Positions 22,731-30,274 of a DNA stretch of 32,314 nt are shown piece after piece; position 1 is the first letter of the stretch, and the number at the start of each line of letters is the position of its first letter. This DNA is from Desulfobacterales bacterium GWB2_56_26 (GTDB taxonomy: Bacteria; Desulfobacterota; Desulfobulbia; Desulfobulbales; Desulfocapsaceae): positions 1-32,314 of the forward strand of contig MGTI01000008.1 in NCBI GenBank assembly GCA_001799365.1, given 5' to 3'. The translations under genes and the position numbers were made by a program. Under the pieces are notes generated by a model. That model had not been told where the DNA came from. It searched no databases and saw only the letters and a program-made list of their open reading frames with translations.

Positions 22731-23175
22731 CTGAAAATGCAACGATTATGAGAATTTCATCTGTGGTGAGTTGAAAGGTAACCTGCTCATCGGATGTACC
22801 GGTTTGCCAGGCGTCATCTCCCTTTGCCAAAAGGATCTTTTTCCCTTCTATCTTGCAGGAGTACTGCTGCAATGAGCTGTTCGTCGGCAAGGTGTACGAA
22901 AGACGCATCATACCTTTTTCAATGCTATCGACGTTGATGGTCGAGGTTGGTCGATTGAACAAGGTTGAGATGGCGGCGGTGCAGATATTCTGCATGTCCT
23001 TGTTGGTTATGCCGATTTTATCAGGCTGCCTGGATTGAATGTTTTTAATGACCGGCACTTGGGCTGCAAGACGAGACTCCCAGCCAAATACCCCGGCTAT
23101 CAGACATGTCGTCACGCTCATGAAGAGAAGGAACGTCCGGAAACCACGGCGAAAAATATTCGTAGAAGATTTCAT
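22696..23175 (-). CDS. Membrane-anchored or secreted hypothetical protein
   Basis: This gene encodes 159 residues. ATG 23175 follows GGAGG at 5 nt. A basic N-terminus (Lys2, Arg9, Arg10, Arg13) precedes one hydrophobic helix at about 14-31, so the protein is exported or anchored with the rest outside the cytoplasm. The remainder contains two Cys (in NICTAAISTLF and YSCKIEGKK) that could form a disulfide, and several beta strands. The layout suggests a small extracytoplasmic beta domain. I do not recognise a family. It overlaps the acetyltransferase gene. Confidence 0.75.
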   Translation of the reverse strand: MKSSTNIFRRGFRTFLLFMSVTTCLIAGVFGWESRLAAQVPVIKNIQSRQPDKIGITNKDMQNICTAAISTLFNRPTSTINVDSIEKGMMRLSYTLPTNSSLQQYSCKIEGKKILLAKGDDAWQTGTSDEQVTFQLTTDEILIIVAFSDGSEKQSRFPR

Positions 23176-23350
23176 TTTTCCTCCGATCGGACCCTTGGGT
23201 ACTCTCGAACAATCAATTCAAGACAAGTTCAACGTCACACTCTACCATAAGGGTAATGCGTTAGGCTGCAATTTGCTTGAGTACCTTCTCCTTTCATTCG
23301 TGACCAATATTTCCCGGTTTCTGCAAGCGACTCCGGGGCTTGTGGTAATC

Positions 23351-23379
23351 GGCGGGCTCTTCTCAGTCAAGAACCCGCC
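23351..23379 (-). terminator. Hairpin downstream of the lysine-rich small gene
   Basis: The arms GGCGGGCTCTT (23351-23361) and AAGAACCCGCC (23369-23379) form an 11-bp stem with one G-U pair, starting 24 nt after the minus-strand stop codon at 23403. There is no U tract on the 3' side. Confidence 0.45.
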
Positions 23380-23402
23380 CTCGCGTCCGGCCCTGCTGAT
23401 TT

Positions 23403-23501
23403 CTACTTGTTCTTTTTTTCCTGTTTTGCCTGCTTTTTCTCTTTTGCAGTTTTCTGAGGCTTTTTCTTCTCGGACTTTTGGGTGTCTTTTGACTTGGCCA
23501 T
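23403..23501 (-). CDS. Lysine-rich 32-residue small protein
   Basis: This is a short gene that a 60-residue cutoff would miss. ATG 23501 has AAGGAG six bases upstream, and the frame closes at TAG 23403-23405. The product begins MAKSKDTQKSEKKKP and continues with Lys, Gln, Glu and Ala to the end. About 44 per cent of residues are Lys, and there are no hydrophobic segments. It should be a highly basic, probably disordered or helical cytoplasmic peptide that could bind nucleic acid. I believe similar short MAKSK-type proteins occur in other Proteobacteria, without known function. A stem-loop follows the stop codon, consistent with a real transcription unit. Confidence 0.7.
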   Translation of the reverse strand: MAKSKDTQKSEKKKPQKTAKEKKQAKQEKKNK

Positions 23502-23914
23502 GTGGTTCTCCTTTGATGTCAGATTCTTTAAAATTCCACTGCTATTTTCCCTTCTGCGGCTTCTGCTTGGTAGTCAGTAAAACTGAGCGCGGCCGAGTTG
23601 CCTTGGAAGAGAGAAACTCTTTAAACGACAGTATGAAGTTGAGCAAGGTTATTCTTTTACACCGGCTTCGACGAGAATTCTTTCACTCTTTTTATCGTTT
23701 CCCTCTCTTAGTTGAATTATACCTTGGTAAGAAGGGCATGAGGCGCTTTTGTCAAGATTAAAGATCTGACCCCTTGTTCTGGCCCCGGCTTCGACGAGAA
23801 TTCTTTCAATTTCACAGCACCGCATGTCCAATCCTAGCCGAAACGGCAACTTTTTCCAATGCTCGACTGGCTGGCTTCTTTGAGATGGGGCTCATTGGCG
23901 GCGAGTGTTGTGAC
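23502..23914. other. Non-coding stretch with a duplicated segment
   Basis: No supported gene was found in these 413 bases. It holds the 24-bp direct repeat described separately, an inverted CAGT/ACTG (about 23575-23585) upstream of the lysine-rich gene, and the run GATCTGACCCCTTG (23764-23777). That run resembles sequence I have seen beside REP-associated or IS200-like elements, so this may be a relic of mobile DNA. A 66-residue frame on the minus strand (23649-23849) exists only because the repeat is encoded twice. Confidence 0.4.
23662..23808. repeat. 24-bp direct repeat, 123-bp period
   Basis: The 24 bases at 23662-23685 recur exactly at 23785-23808; the core is CGGCTTCGACGAGAATTC. The region between is 99 bp and includes TGTCAAGATTAAAGATCTGA. 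An exact match of this length within 150 bp points to a partial tandem duplication or footprints of an element insertion. Confidence 0.75.
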
Positions 23915-26398
23915 TCAGCTCTCTTTTGCTGTTCTATGGCAGGCAAGGACATATTTGATCTCTCCGTAGGTGCATGCATCGCCGAGTGCCTCTTTGATCT
24001 CGCCGAGTCTTTGGTCCTTCATCGGCAGGATGAGAGGTTCGAGTGTCTGGCGCCTTGCCGGGTCGATAAGACGGTCGATGTCGAGTTCTCCCTGTTCTAC
24101 GCATTGGGTGAGGTGGCTTTCGATGGTGGTGATGGCAAAGCCGCGGCGTTCGGCGATCTGGGGAATGGTCAGGCCCTGGTTGAAGAGTTCGACGGTGAGG
24201 AGGCGGGTGGGGATTTTCGGGCCTTTTTCCGGTTTGGGTTGGTCCGCTTCTTCGGGAGTTGCCGATTCCCGTTGAGGCGGAGCGGGGAGGATGACCTCGG
24301 TGATATCGTTTTTGGCGCGGTATTCCGAGACGAGGAGGACAAGTTCTTCGCCGTATTTTTCCCCGAGCTTCTGGCCGATGCCCTTGATCTTGGTCAGCGC
24401 CTTGAGCGTCTCGGGCAGGTTGACGGCGATTTGGACGAGGGTCTTCTGGTGCATGACCTGGAAGTGGGCGACGTTTTCTTCTTTTGCCTTTCGGCTCCGC
24501 CACTCCTTCAGGGTCTGGAAGAGTTCGGGGTGGCCGACGTCGGCTTCGGAGTAGATGACGGCCGAGGCTTTTTCTCTCTTCGGCGGCTTGATGTTGATCT
24601 CGGCTCTGGCGATGGCCTGCAGGTAGCCGGCGGTGGAAAAACCGGAGGCGCAGCATTGCACGGCGGCGAGTTTCACCGCGGTTTCTTCCTGGAGTCGTTT
24701 GACCAGGTCTTTCACTTTTTTACGGATCTCTTTATTGTCGGTTTCGACCTGCAGCAGGGGGACTGTCTCGCCGATACCAGCCGCAAATTTTTCCTGGAAG
24801 TAGGCGGAAGCCTTCTGCAGCCGTTCGCGGATCGTCGCATCGCCCTCGGGGGGGACATTTTCCGAGAACATCCCGTTGAGTTGCTTGCGAAAATTCACGC
24901 CGACGTTGCAGATGTCGTTCACCGTCCTGGCCTGCAGCTCGCGCAGATTGCCCGCGCCCGTCACCCGCACCAGTTCGCCGTTCCGCTCCACGATCATGGC
25001 CAGCCGGCCGAGCGTCCCCTGCAGCCGCTGGAAATCGAAGCATTCGAGCAGCAGCTGCTGTTGGTAGCGGATCTTGGCCGCCGAGAGTTTCTCCCTGGTC
25101 GGGACGTTACCCCCCGCCTCCTCGGTGAAACGGCGCACCGTGGCGTCGGTTTTCACGGCTCTCGCCGAGAGCGGCGAGCTGAGAACGATGCCCTCCAGGG
25201 TTCGGCAGCGGCTGAGCGCGACATAGACCTGGCCGTGGGCAAAGGCGGCCTGGGCGTCGATGATCGCCCGGTCGAAGGTGAGGCCCTGGCTCTTGTGGAT
25301 GGTGATGGCCCAGGCCAGCCGCAGCGGATACTGGATAAAGGCGCCGATCTTGTTTTCGGTGACTTCAAGCGTCTCTTCGTTCAGCGAATACTCGATATTC
25401 TCCCAGGTGGCCGGTTCGACCACGATCTCCTCGTCGTCACCTGCGCATTTGATAAAGATCAGGTCGTCCCTGAGCCGGGTGATCGTGCCGATCTTGCCGT
25501 TGAAGAAGCGTTTCTCGGGCGAGACGTCGTTCTTCACGAACATCACCTGGGCATCCGTCTTCAGCTCCAGCGTGGGAGCGGTGGGGAAGGAATGCTCCGG
25601 AAATTCCCCTTCGATCTCGGCCTCGAAGCGGTGGGTTTTGGCTGAAAGTTTGGCGAGCCGTGCCTGGTTGATGGCATCGGCGCGGCTGTTGTGGGTGCAG
25701 AGGGTGATGTAACCGAGGTTTTGCTCGTCGGTGAAGCCCTCGCTATGGCGGAGGTTCAATTCCGTCAGCGTTGCCGGGTCGAGCCGGTTGTCGCGGACCC
25801 GGTTGAGCAGGTCGATGAAATGGCTATCCGCCTGGCGGTAGATGTGCTGCAGTTCGATGGCGACGAGCTCGGTCTTCGCCAGGCTCTGGCTGCTGAAGAA
25901 ATAGGGCGATTCGTAGTGGGGCTGCAGGAGGCGCCAGTCGGCATCTTTGACCACCGGGGGCAGCTGGTGCAGGTCGCCGATCAGGAGCAGCTGGACTCCG
26001 CCGAAGGGCAGGCTGCTGCGGCGCAGACGGCGCAGGACGCTGTCGACGCCGTCCAGCAGATCGGCCCGGACCATGCTGATCTCATCGATCACCAGGAGGT
26101 CGAGGCTCTTGATAAGAGTGACCTTTTCCCGGCTGAACTTGTACCGCTCCTCGCCATCGCTGCCCGGCACGAAGGGGCCGAAAGGCAACTGGAAGAAGGA
26201 GTGCAGGGTGACGCCGCCGGCGTTGATCGCAGCCACGCCGGTGGGCGCAGTGACGACCATCCGCTTCGGGCTTTCTTTCCTCAGGTTGTGCAGGAAGGTA
26301 GTCTTGCCGGTGCCGGCCTTGCCGGTCAGGAAGATATTGCAGCCGGTGTCGCGAACAAACTCCTCGGCCAGCGTAAGCAGCGGGTTTGGCGTCGTCAT
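23915..26398 (-). CDS. Pif1-like SF1B helicase with HRDC and C-terminal helix-turn-helix
   Basis: This gene encodes 827 residues. The Pif1/RecD2-type core has Walker A GKAGTGKTT (26-34), the Pif1 GVAAINAGG segment, the Walker B-like VIDEISM (about 103-108), QLPPVV and the IHKSQGLTFDRAIID motif near residue 365. After the motor comes a long helical linker. An HRDC domain follows at about 620-700 (LPETLKALTKIKGIGQKLGEKYGEELV), then a charged linker and an HTH_40-like domain (TRLLTVELFNQGLTIPQIAERRG). HRDC and HTH_40 are accessory modules usually seen in RecQ helicases. The protein should translocate 5' to 3' on DNA and resolve structures such as G-quadruplexes. ATG 26398 is 9 nt after the stop codon of the upstream gene, so the pair is probably translationally coupled. 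Confidence 0.93.
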   Translation of the reverse strand: MTTPNPLLTLAEEFVRDTGCNIFLTGKAGTGKTTFLHNLRKESPKRMVVTAPTGVAAINAGGVTLHSFFQLPFGPFVPGSDGEERYKFSREKVTLIKSLDLLVIDEISMVRADLLDGVDSVLRRLRRSSLPFGGVQLLLIGDLHQLPPVVKDADWRLLQPHYESPYFFSSQSLAKTELVAIELQHIYRQADSHFIDLLNRVRDNRLDPATLTELNLRHSEGFTDEQNLGYITLCTHNSRADAINQARLAKLSAKTHRFEAEIEGEFPEHSFPTAPTLELKTDAQVMFVKNDVSPEKRFFNGKIGTITRLRDDLIFIKCAGDDEEIVVEPATWENIEYSLNEETLEVTENKIGAFIQYPLRLAWAITIHKSQGLTFDRAIIDAQAAFAHGQVYVALSRCRTLEGIVLSSPLSARAVKTDATVRRFTEEAGGNVPTREKLSAAKIRYQQQLLLECFDFQRLQGTLGRLAMIVERNGELVRVTGAGNLRELQARTVNDICNVGVNFRKQLNGMFSENVPPEGDATIRERLQKASAYFQEKFAAGIGETVPLLQVETDNKEIRKKVKDLVKRLQEETAVKLAAVQCCASGFSTAGYLQAIARAEINIKPPKREKASAVIYSEADVGHPELFQTLKEWRSRKAKEENVAHFQVMHQKTLVQIAVNLPETLKALTKIKGIGQKLGEKYGEELVLLVSEYRAKNDITEVILPAPPQRESATPEEADQPKPEKGPKIPTRLLTVELFNQGLTIPQIAERRGFAITTIESHLTQCVEQGELDIDRLIDPARRQTLEPLILPMKDQRLGEIKEALGDACTYGEIKYVLACHRTAKES

Positions 26399-26407
26399 CG
26401 GTGGTCC

Positions 26408-27820
26408 CTACGAGTAAACTTCCTCCAGTACAGCATTGATCAGGCTGATCTCTTCCTTGCCGAAACGTTCGGCGGCGAAATCCTCGCCCAGCCACTCTTT
26501 GTATTCCTGAAACTCGTCATTGTTCGGATCGGCAAGGATCTTCAGAAGACGGAGATACCCGGGAATTCCGCCGACATCCTCCGGCGGGCAGGCGCGTTTG
26601 CCGGCAACGAGGACGGGATAGGGTTTGCCCTGGCCCGGCTCGATAACCTTTTCCACCGTTATCTGGTGCGCCCAGTCGTCGCCGAAATCGTAGATGTAGT
26701 AGAACCCGTCGGAGATTTTTTCACCGAGGGCGGCAAGGGTAAACTTCGCCTCGTTTTTCGGTTTGCCGATTCGCTCGGAACTCTCCTCTTCGGGAAGACT
26801 GTAACAGGTGCTGTCGATCAGGAACTCGTGCATATGGCTGTCGGTCCAGCCCATGCAGAGCTGAATGACCTTGTGCAGCTGAACGAGGGTAAAGTCGCCG
26901 GGCACGAGAATACGCCGCCAGATAGGCGGTTTCGCCCCCTCCAGGGACACCTTCAGTTGGTAAACGGCACCATCTTTGCCGGTTTTTTCCCGGTGCTGCG
27001 GGAAATCGACCTTGATCACGTTGGATTTCTTCGCCCCTGTCGGCCGCTGGGCTCGGGTCTGTCCCGCGCCGCTGCCGCAGCATGAACCGGGCTGCCCGGC
27101 GCTGCTGCAATGACATGAAGCGGACTGCCGGCTGGCCTTCGACTTGAAGGAGGACAACTGCACCGGCTTGTTCCCCGCCTGCTGCCGTTTCTTTTCGATG
27201 GCCCGGGCATGATTCTGCAGGGTCCGGACGGCCAGCGGCAGGGAGGCGAGCAGGAAAAGCTGGATCTGCATGTCCCGGTCCATCTCTTCGGCATCCATCC
27301 CGGGAAAGCTTTCCCGCAGGAATTCTTCCGGCATGTTGTCGAAGAAATCCGTCAGCTCTTCGGGGTCGACCAGGCCCTGGATAATCATCAGGCTGAAATA
27401 GAGCTCTTCCCGTTTTATCTTGTTCAGCTTGGGAAAAAATTCCGGATCCCACACGGATTCGCGCATGGCGAGAGCCTCGTCGAAACCCGACACCCATTCG
27501 TAGACGGCGAGGAGCTGATCGTCGACGAGGCCGGTGATATCGAAGGGGAAGTCGAGCGTATTGGCATGATAGGAGTCGACGAACCGGTTGTAGAGGCGGA
27601 GGAGGCAATCTATCATCTCCGCCGCCTGCTTCGCCGATTTGAAGGCCGGTTCCTCTCCGCCGAAGATGCAGGGGATCCATTCGTCGGGAAGGACGATCTC
27701 GGGAGTCATGGCCAGGCCGAAGAGGAAGCCGAGCAATTCATCGTAACTGAAGGTGTCTTCGGGGTTTGAAGATAACAATAGGAGTTTTTTGAGTTTTTTC
27801 TCTTCGTCGGGAAGCGGCAT
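26408..27820 (-). CDS. UPF0149/YecA-like and plasmid pRiA4b ORF-3-like fusion protein
   Basis: This gene encodes 470 residues from ATG 27820; the frame is open to 27991 but MPLPDEEKKLKK is the natural start. Residues 15-205 resemble the UPF0149/YecA helical domain (SYDELLGFLFGLAMTPEIV, WIPCIFGG). A linker at about 232-250 holds C-H-C then C-C separated by seven residues, close to the CxC-x8-C(C/H) pattern of SEC-C zinc motifs. The C-terminal 185 residues are a pRiA4b ORF-3 domain (YQLKVSLEGAKPPIWRRILV, MGWTDSHMHEF, YIYDFGDDWAHQI, CPPEDVGG). None of these domains has a proven biochemical role. The gene directly precedes the Pif1-like helicase gene, suggesting a joint function in DNA or RNA handling. 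Confidence 0.88.
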   Translation of the reverse strand: MPLPDEEKKLKKLLLLSSNPEDTFSYDELLGFLFGLAMTPEIVLPDEWIPCIFGGEEPAFKSAKQAAEMIDCLLRLYNRFVDSYHANTLDFPFDITGLVDDQLLAVYEWVSGFDEALAMRESVWDPEFFPKLNKIKREELYFSLMIIQGLVDPEELTDFFDNMPEEFLRESFPGMDAEEMDRDMQIQLFLLASLPLAVRTLQNHARAIEKKRQQAGNKPVQLSSFKSKASRQSASCHCSSAGQPGSCCGSGAGQTRAQRPTGAKKSNVIKVDFPQHREKTGKDGAVYQLKVSLEGAKPPIWRRILVPGDFTLVQLHKVIQLCMGWTDSHMHEFLIDSTCYSLPEEESSERIGKPKNEAKFTLAALGEKISDGFYYIYDFGDDWAHQITVEKVIEPGQGKPYPVLVAGKRACPPEDVGGIPGYLRLLKILADPNNDEFQEYKEWLGEDFAAERFGKEEISLINAVLEEVYS

Positions 27821-28052
27821 TGAAAGGGGTGATCCTGTTTTTGGGTTGCGGGATAAGGATTTTGACGATCGACCCCTACCATTAGCGGAAAAGGGGGGTA
27901 AAGGAAAGAAAAAACTGGCCGTACGGGCAAATACCCGCCGCCCCGGGCGCTGTTGGCCCGCATGGTGCGGGATGTTTGCTATTGTCGGCAAACTGATTTA
28001 TATCCTAGGAAAGATCATCAAAAAGGAGAACCCGCCGAGGGCATCGAGAAAT

Positions 28053-28066
28053 TCCCGATTTCGGGA
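28053..28066. promoter_or_regulatory. Small inverted repeat just before the phosphoesterase gene
   Basis: TCCCGA and TCGGGA are separated by TT, and the element ends 10 nt before ATG 28077, overlapping the GGGATGGTGA that would serve as ribosome binding site. A two-base gap is too tight for a clean RNA hairpin, so a protein-binding palindrome is the better guess. Confidence 0.25.
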
Positions 28067-28076
28067 TGGTGACGCC

Positions 28077-28811
28077 ATGAGAGTTGCAGTTTTTTCGGAT
28101 ATTCACGCCAACCTGGAAGCGCTCGAAGCGGTGCTGGACCACGCTGCCCGGCACCAGGCCGACCGCTATATCTGCCTCGGCGATGTGGTGGGCTATGGCG
28201 CGAATCCCAACGAATGCATCCAACTGCTGCAGTCCCTGCCGGACTGTCCCTGCCTGCTCGGCAACCACGACGCCGCCGTGCTGGGCATTCCCATCAACAT
28301 GAAAAACGAGGCGCGGCAGGCCATCAATTGGACCCGCGGGGTGATCTCCCATGCGGCGACCTGGTTTCTCCGCGAGATGGAGGATCTGGTCAAATGGCAG
28401 AACCTCTCCTTTTGCCACTCCAACCCTTACCGGCCGCGCAACTGGTATTACGTTTCGGAAAAGACTTACATTTCCAGTTCGTTTGCCCGTTCCAAGGCCA
28501 AAATCCTGTTCGTCGGCCACACCCATGTGCCGATAGCAATCACCCGCAAAAATTTCTTCTGCGTCTATATCCGCTTACCCCAGCATTCCATGGTGGTGCC
28601 GGCGGCGGAACTCAACCGGCAGATCTTCAACTGCGGCAGCGTCGGCCAGCCGCGGGACGGCGATCCCCGAGCCTCCTATCTCATCTACGACGATAAACGG
28701 CGGACGATCGAGTTCTACCGGGTCGCCTACGATCACGACCGGGCGGCGGCCAAGATCCTGGCGGCGGGTCTCCCCAGGGCCTTTGCCCTGCGTCTGGCCG
28801 ACGGGCTGTAG
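28077..28811 (+). CDS. Metallophosphoesterase
   Basis: This gene encodes 244 residues from ATG 28077. The calcineurin-like dimetal motifs are in order: D8 and H10 in FSDIHANLEAL, GDVVGYG, GNHD followed by an Ala, H in the SFCHS segment, and GHTHVP. The C-terminus has NCGSVGQPRDGDPRASY, typical of the YfcE/MJ0936 and prpE-like group that hydrolyses phosphodiesters or dinucleotides, or dephosphorylates proteins. The protein is cytoplasmic. It ends with the TAG of a REP doublet head. The next gene, convergent, encodes a Ser/Thr kinase, so an opposing kinase/phosphatase pair is conceivable, but separate transcription makes this only a suggestion. Confidence 0.9.
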   Translation: MRVAVFSDIHANLEALEAVLDHAARHQADRYICLGDVVGYGANPNECIQLLQSLPDCPCLLGNHDAAVLGIPINMKNEARQAINWTRGVISHAATWFLREMEDLVKWQNLSFCHSNPYRPRNWYYVSEKTYISSSFARSKAKILFVGHTHVPIAITRKNFFCVYIRLPQHSMVVPAAELNRQIFNCGSVGQPRDGDPRASYLIYDDKRRTIEFYRVAYDHDRAAAKILAAGLPRAFALRLADGL

Positions 28812-28901
28812 GGTGCGCCGTGCGCACCAACATCCGGTCATCCGTGGGACAGAATTATCTGTCCCACGGGACGAATTAGCGTTGCGCACGGCGCACCCTA
28901 C
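28808..28901. repeat. Inverted REP doublet with internal 11-bp hairpin
   Basis: The left arm (28808-28831) starts GTAGGGTGCGCCGTGCGCACC; the right arm (28881-28901) is its inverse and ends in CTAC. Each arm folds as GGTGCGC/GCGCACC around CGT. Between the arms, CCGTGGGACAG pairs perfectly with CTGTCCCACGG around AATTAT (about 28841-28868). The GTAG head of the left arm supplies the stop codon of the phosphoesterase gene. It is related in design, not in exact sequence, to the doublet at 18387-18442. Confidence 0.8.
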
Positions 28902-28930
28902 GTGGCAAGAATTCTCTGTTTTCCCCCGAC

Positions 28931-30274
28931 TCAATCGGGCAATATCCGGCCCATGCCGAATTGCGGGAAAGAGGCCCGCAGGTCACTCTCCAATTCAGTG
29001 GCGTTGTGGTAGCGCATATCCAGGTCTTTCTGCAGGCAGCGCATGATGATCCGATCAAGCTGTTCGTCGAGACTCGGATTGATCAGCCGCGGGGCCCGGC
29101 TCTCGACCTCCACCTCGATATCCGCCGGATAGGCGTCGTTCACCTGACTGTAGGGCACGGCATTGGTGGCAAAGATGTAAAGGATGACGCCCAGTGCCCA
29201 GACGTCGCTGGCGATGCAGCTTTTACCCAGGAATTGCTCCGGCGGCATAAAGTTGACGGTGCCGGCGGAGCTGTCGTCCGCTTCCTGCCAGGAGAGGTCG
29301 CGTGCGATACCGAAGTCGAGCAGCTTCAGTCGGCCGGTAGCGGTGATGATGACGTTCTCCGGTTTGATGTCCCGGTGGATGATCTTGTGCTTATGGGCGT
29401 AGGAGACGACCGAGAGCAGCTGGAGAAAATAGCTCTCCTTGTCAAGCGCCGGCACCCCCTTCTCCAGTAGCTGCTGGAGGGTGGGACCCTCCGCATATTC
29501 CTGAACGAGAATGAACCTGCCCTGGTCTTTGACTACCTCGACCAGGTGGACCACATTCGGGTGGTGGACCAGCCTTTTCAGGATGGCCGCAGACCGCAGG
29601 ACGCTGATATTGAGGATGGGCGAGTGGGGGGTTTTGGCCACGGCGATCCGCCCGGTCGCCACCTCCTTGACCAGCCAGACCGTGCCGAAGCCGCCGACGC
29701 CGAGGCGGCGCAGCCGCTGCCACCGGTCCGAGATGTTTTCCGGCCTGACGCTCCGGATCAGGGACTTCGGGGCAAAGTAGCTGAGCCCGTCCTGGATGTA
29801 ATCGACAACCCTGCTCCAGCCGTCCCGTTCGACCGGAACTTCCCGGTCGACGGCCACGGTCGGCCGCAGCTCGCGATACCGGGGTAAAGCCTGGCCCATC
29901 TCCAGGAGGATCAGAAAGCTGATGGAAAAGCGCTCCTCGTTCAGCGGCAGTTCGACGAAGTCGTCGGCCCCGGCCTGCAGCAGTTTTTTCAGCTCGCCCA
30001 TCTTTTCCTGCGGGACGAGAATGAGAAAGGGGACGATCTCGCCGACAAAGTCGCGGATCAGCTGAATGACCCGGTCCTGCTTCGGGTGTTCGGGATTCAC
30101 ATGGTAGACGACCAGATCGATCTTCTTGGCCGGATTGTTCTTGACGAAATTGCGGACGGTGGCGATGGCCAGGGGCGTTGTTTCTATTTCGAAGGAGGAA
30201 ACCAGCCGGTCGACCAGGGTCATCTCGGCGTCCGACAAGCCGAAGGTCAGTATGGTTTCTATGGGCGTCTGCAA
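28931..30274 (-). CDS. Pseudo-receiver / Ser-Thr protein kinase fusion
   Basis: This gene encodes 447 residues from TTG 30274. No ATG or GTG lies between it and the upstream in-frame stop (TGA, plus positions 30335-30337), and the first internal ATG would cut the first beta strand. Residues 1-125 look like a receiver fold: the phospho-acceptor position (end of beta 3, DLVVYHVN) is H58 and the conserved Lys position (DDFVELPL) is L109. The kinase domain (about 185-440) has GVGGFGTVW (192-200), K214, HRDIKPEN (300-307), DFG (320-322) and PPE (344-346). The usual Glu of helix C appears to be replaced in the LRSAAILKRL segment. No transmembrane or sensor domain follows, so the kinase is cytoplasmic. 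Confidence 0.92.
   Translation of the reverse strand: MQTPIETILTFGLSDAEMTLVDRLVSSFEIETTPLAIATVRNFVKNNPAKKIDLVVYHVNPEHPKQDRVIQLIRDFVGEIVPFLILVPQEKMGELKKLLQAGADDFVELPLNEERFSISFLILLEMGQALPRYRELRPTVAVDREVPVERDGWSRVVDYIQDGLSYFAPKSLIRSVRPENISDRWQRLRRLGVGGFGTVWLVKEVATGRIAVAKTPHSPILNISVLRSAAILKRLVHHPNVVHLVEVVKDQGRFILVQEYAEGPTLQQLLEKGVPALDKESYFLQLLSVVSYAHKHKIIHRDIKPENVIITATGRLKLLDFGIARDLSWQEADDSSAGTVNFMPPEQFLGKSCIASDVWALGVILYIFATNAVPYSQVNDAYPADIEVEVESRAPRLINPSLDEQLDRIIMRCLQKDLDMRYHNATELESDLRASFPQFGMGRILPD

Noticed and set aside
23039-23761. 240-residue plus-strand frame across the gap near 23.4 kb
   Set aside because: It is antisense to the start of the anchored hypothetical gene and to the lysine-rich small gene, both with good ribosome binding sites; the Phe/Leu/Ser-rich translation looks like the reverse of Lys codons.
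23649-23849. 66-residue minus-strand frame with a repeated ERILVEAG peptide
   Set aside because: The repeated peptide only mirrors the 24-bp DNA repeat; there is no ribosome binding site or family.
23774-25645. 623-residue plus-strand frame opposite the Pif1-like helicase gene
   Set aside because: It is antisense to a gene with intact helicase motifs; its composition is rich in Phe, Gly and Asp with no family resemblance.
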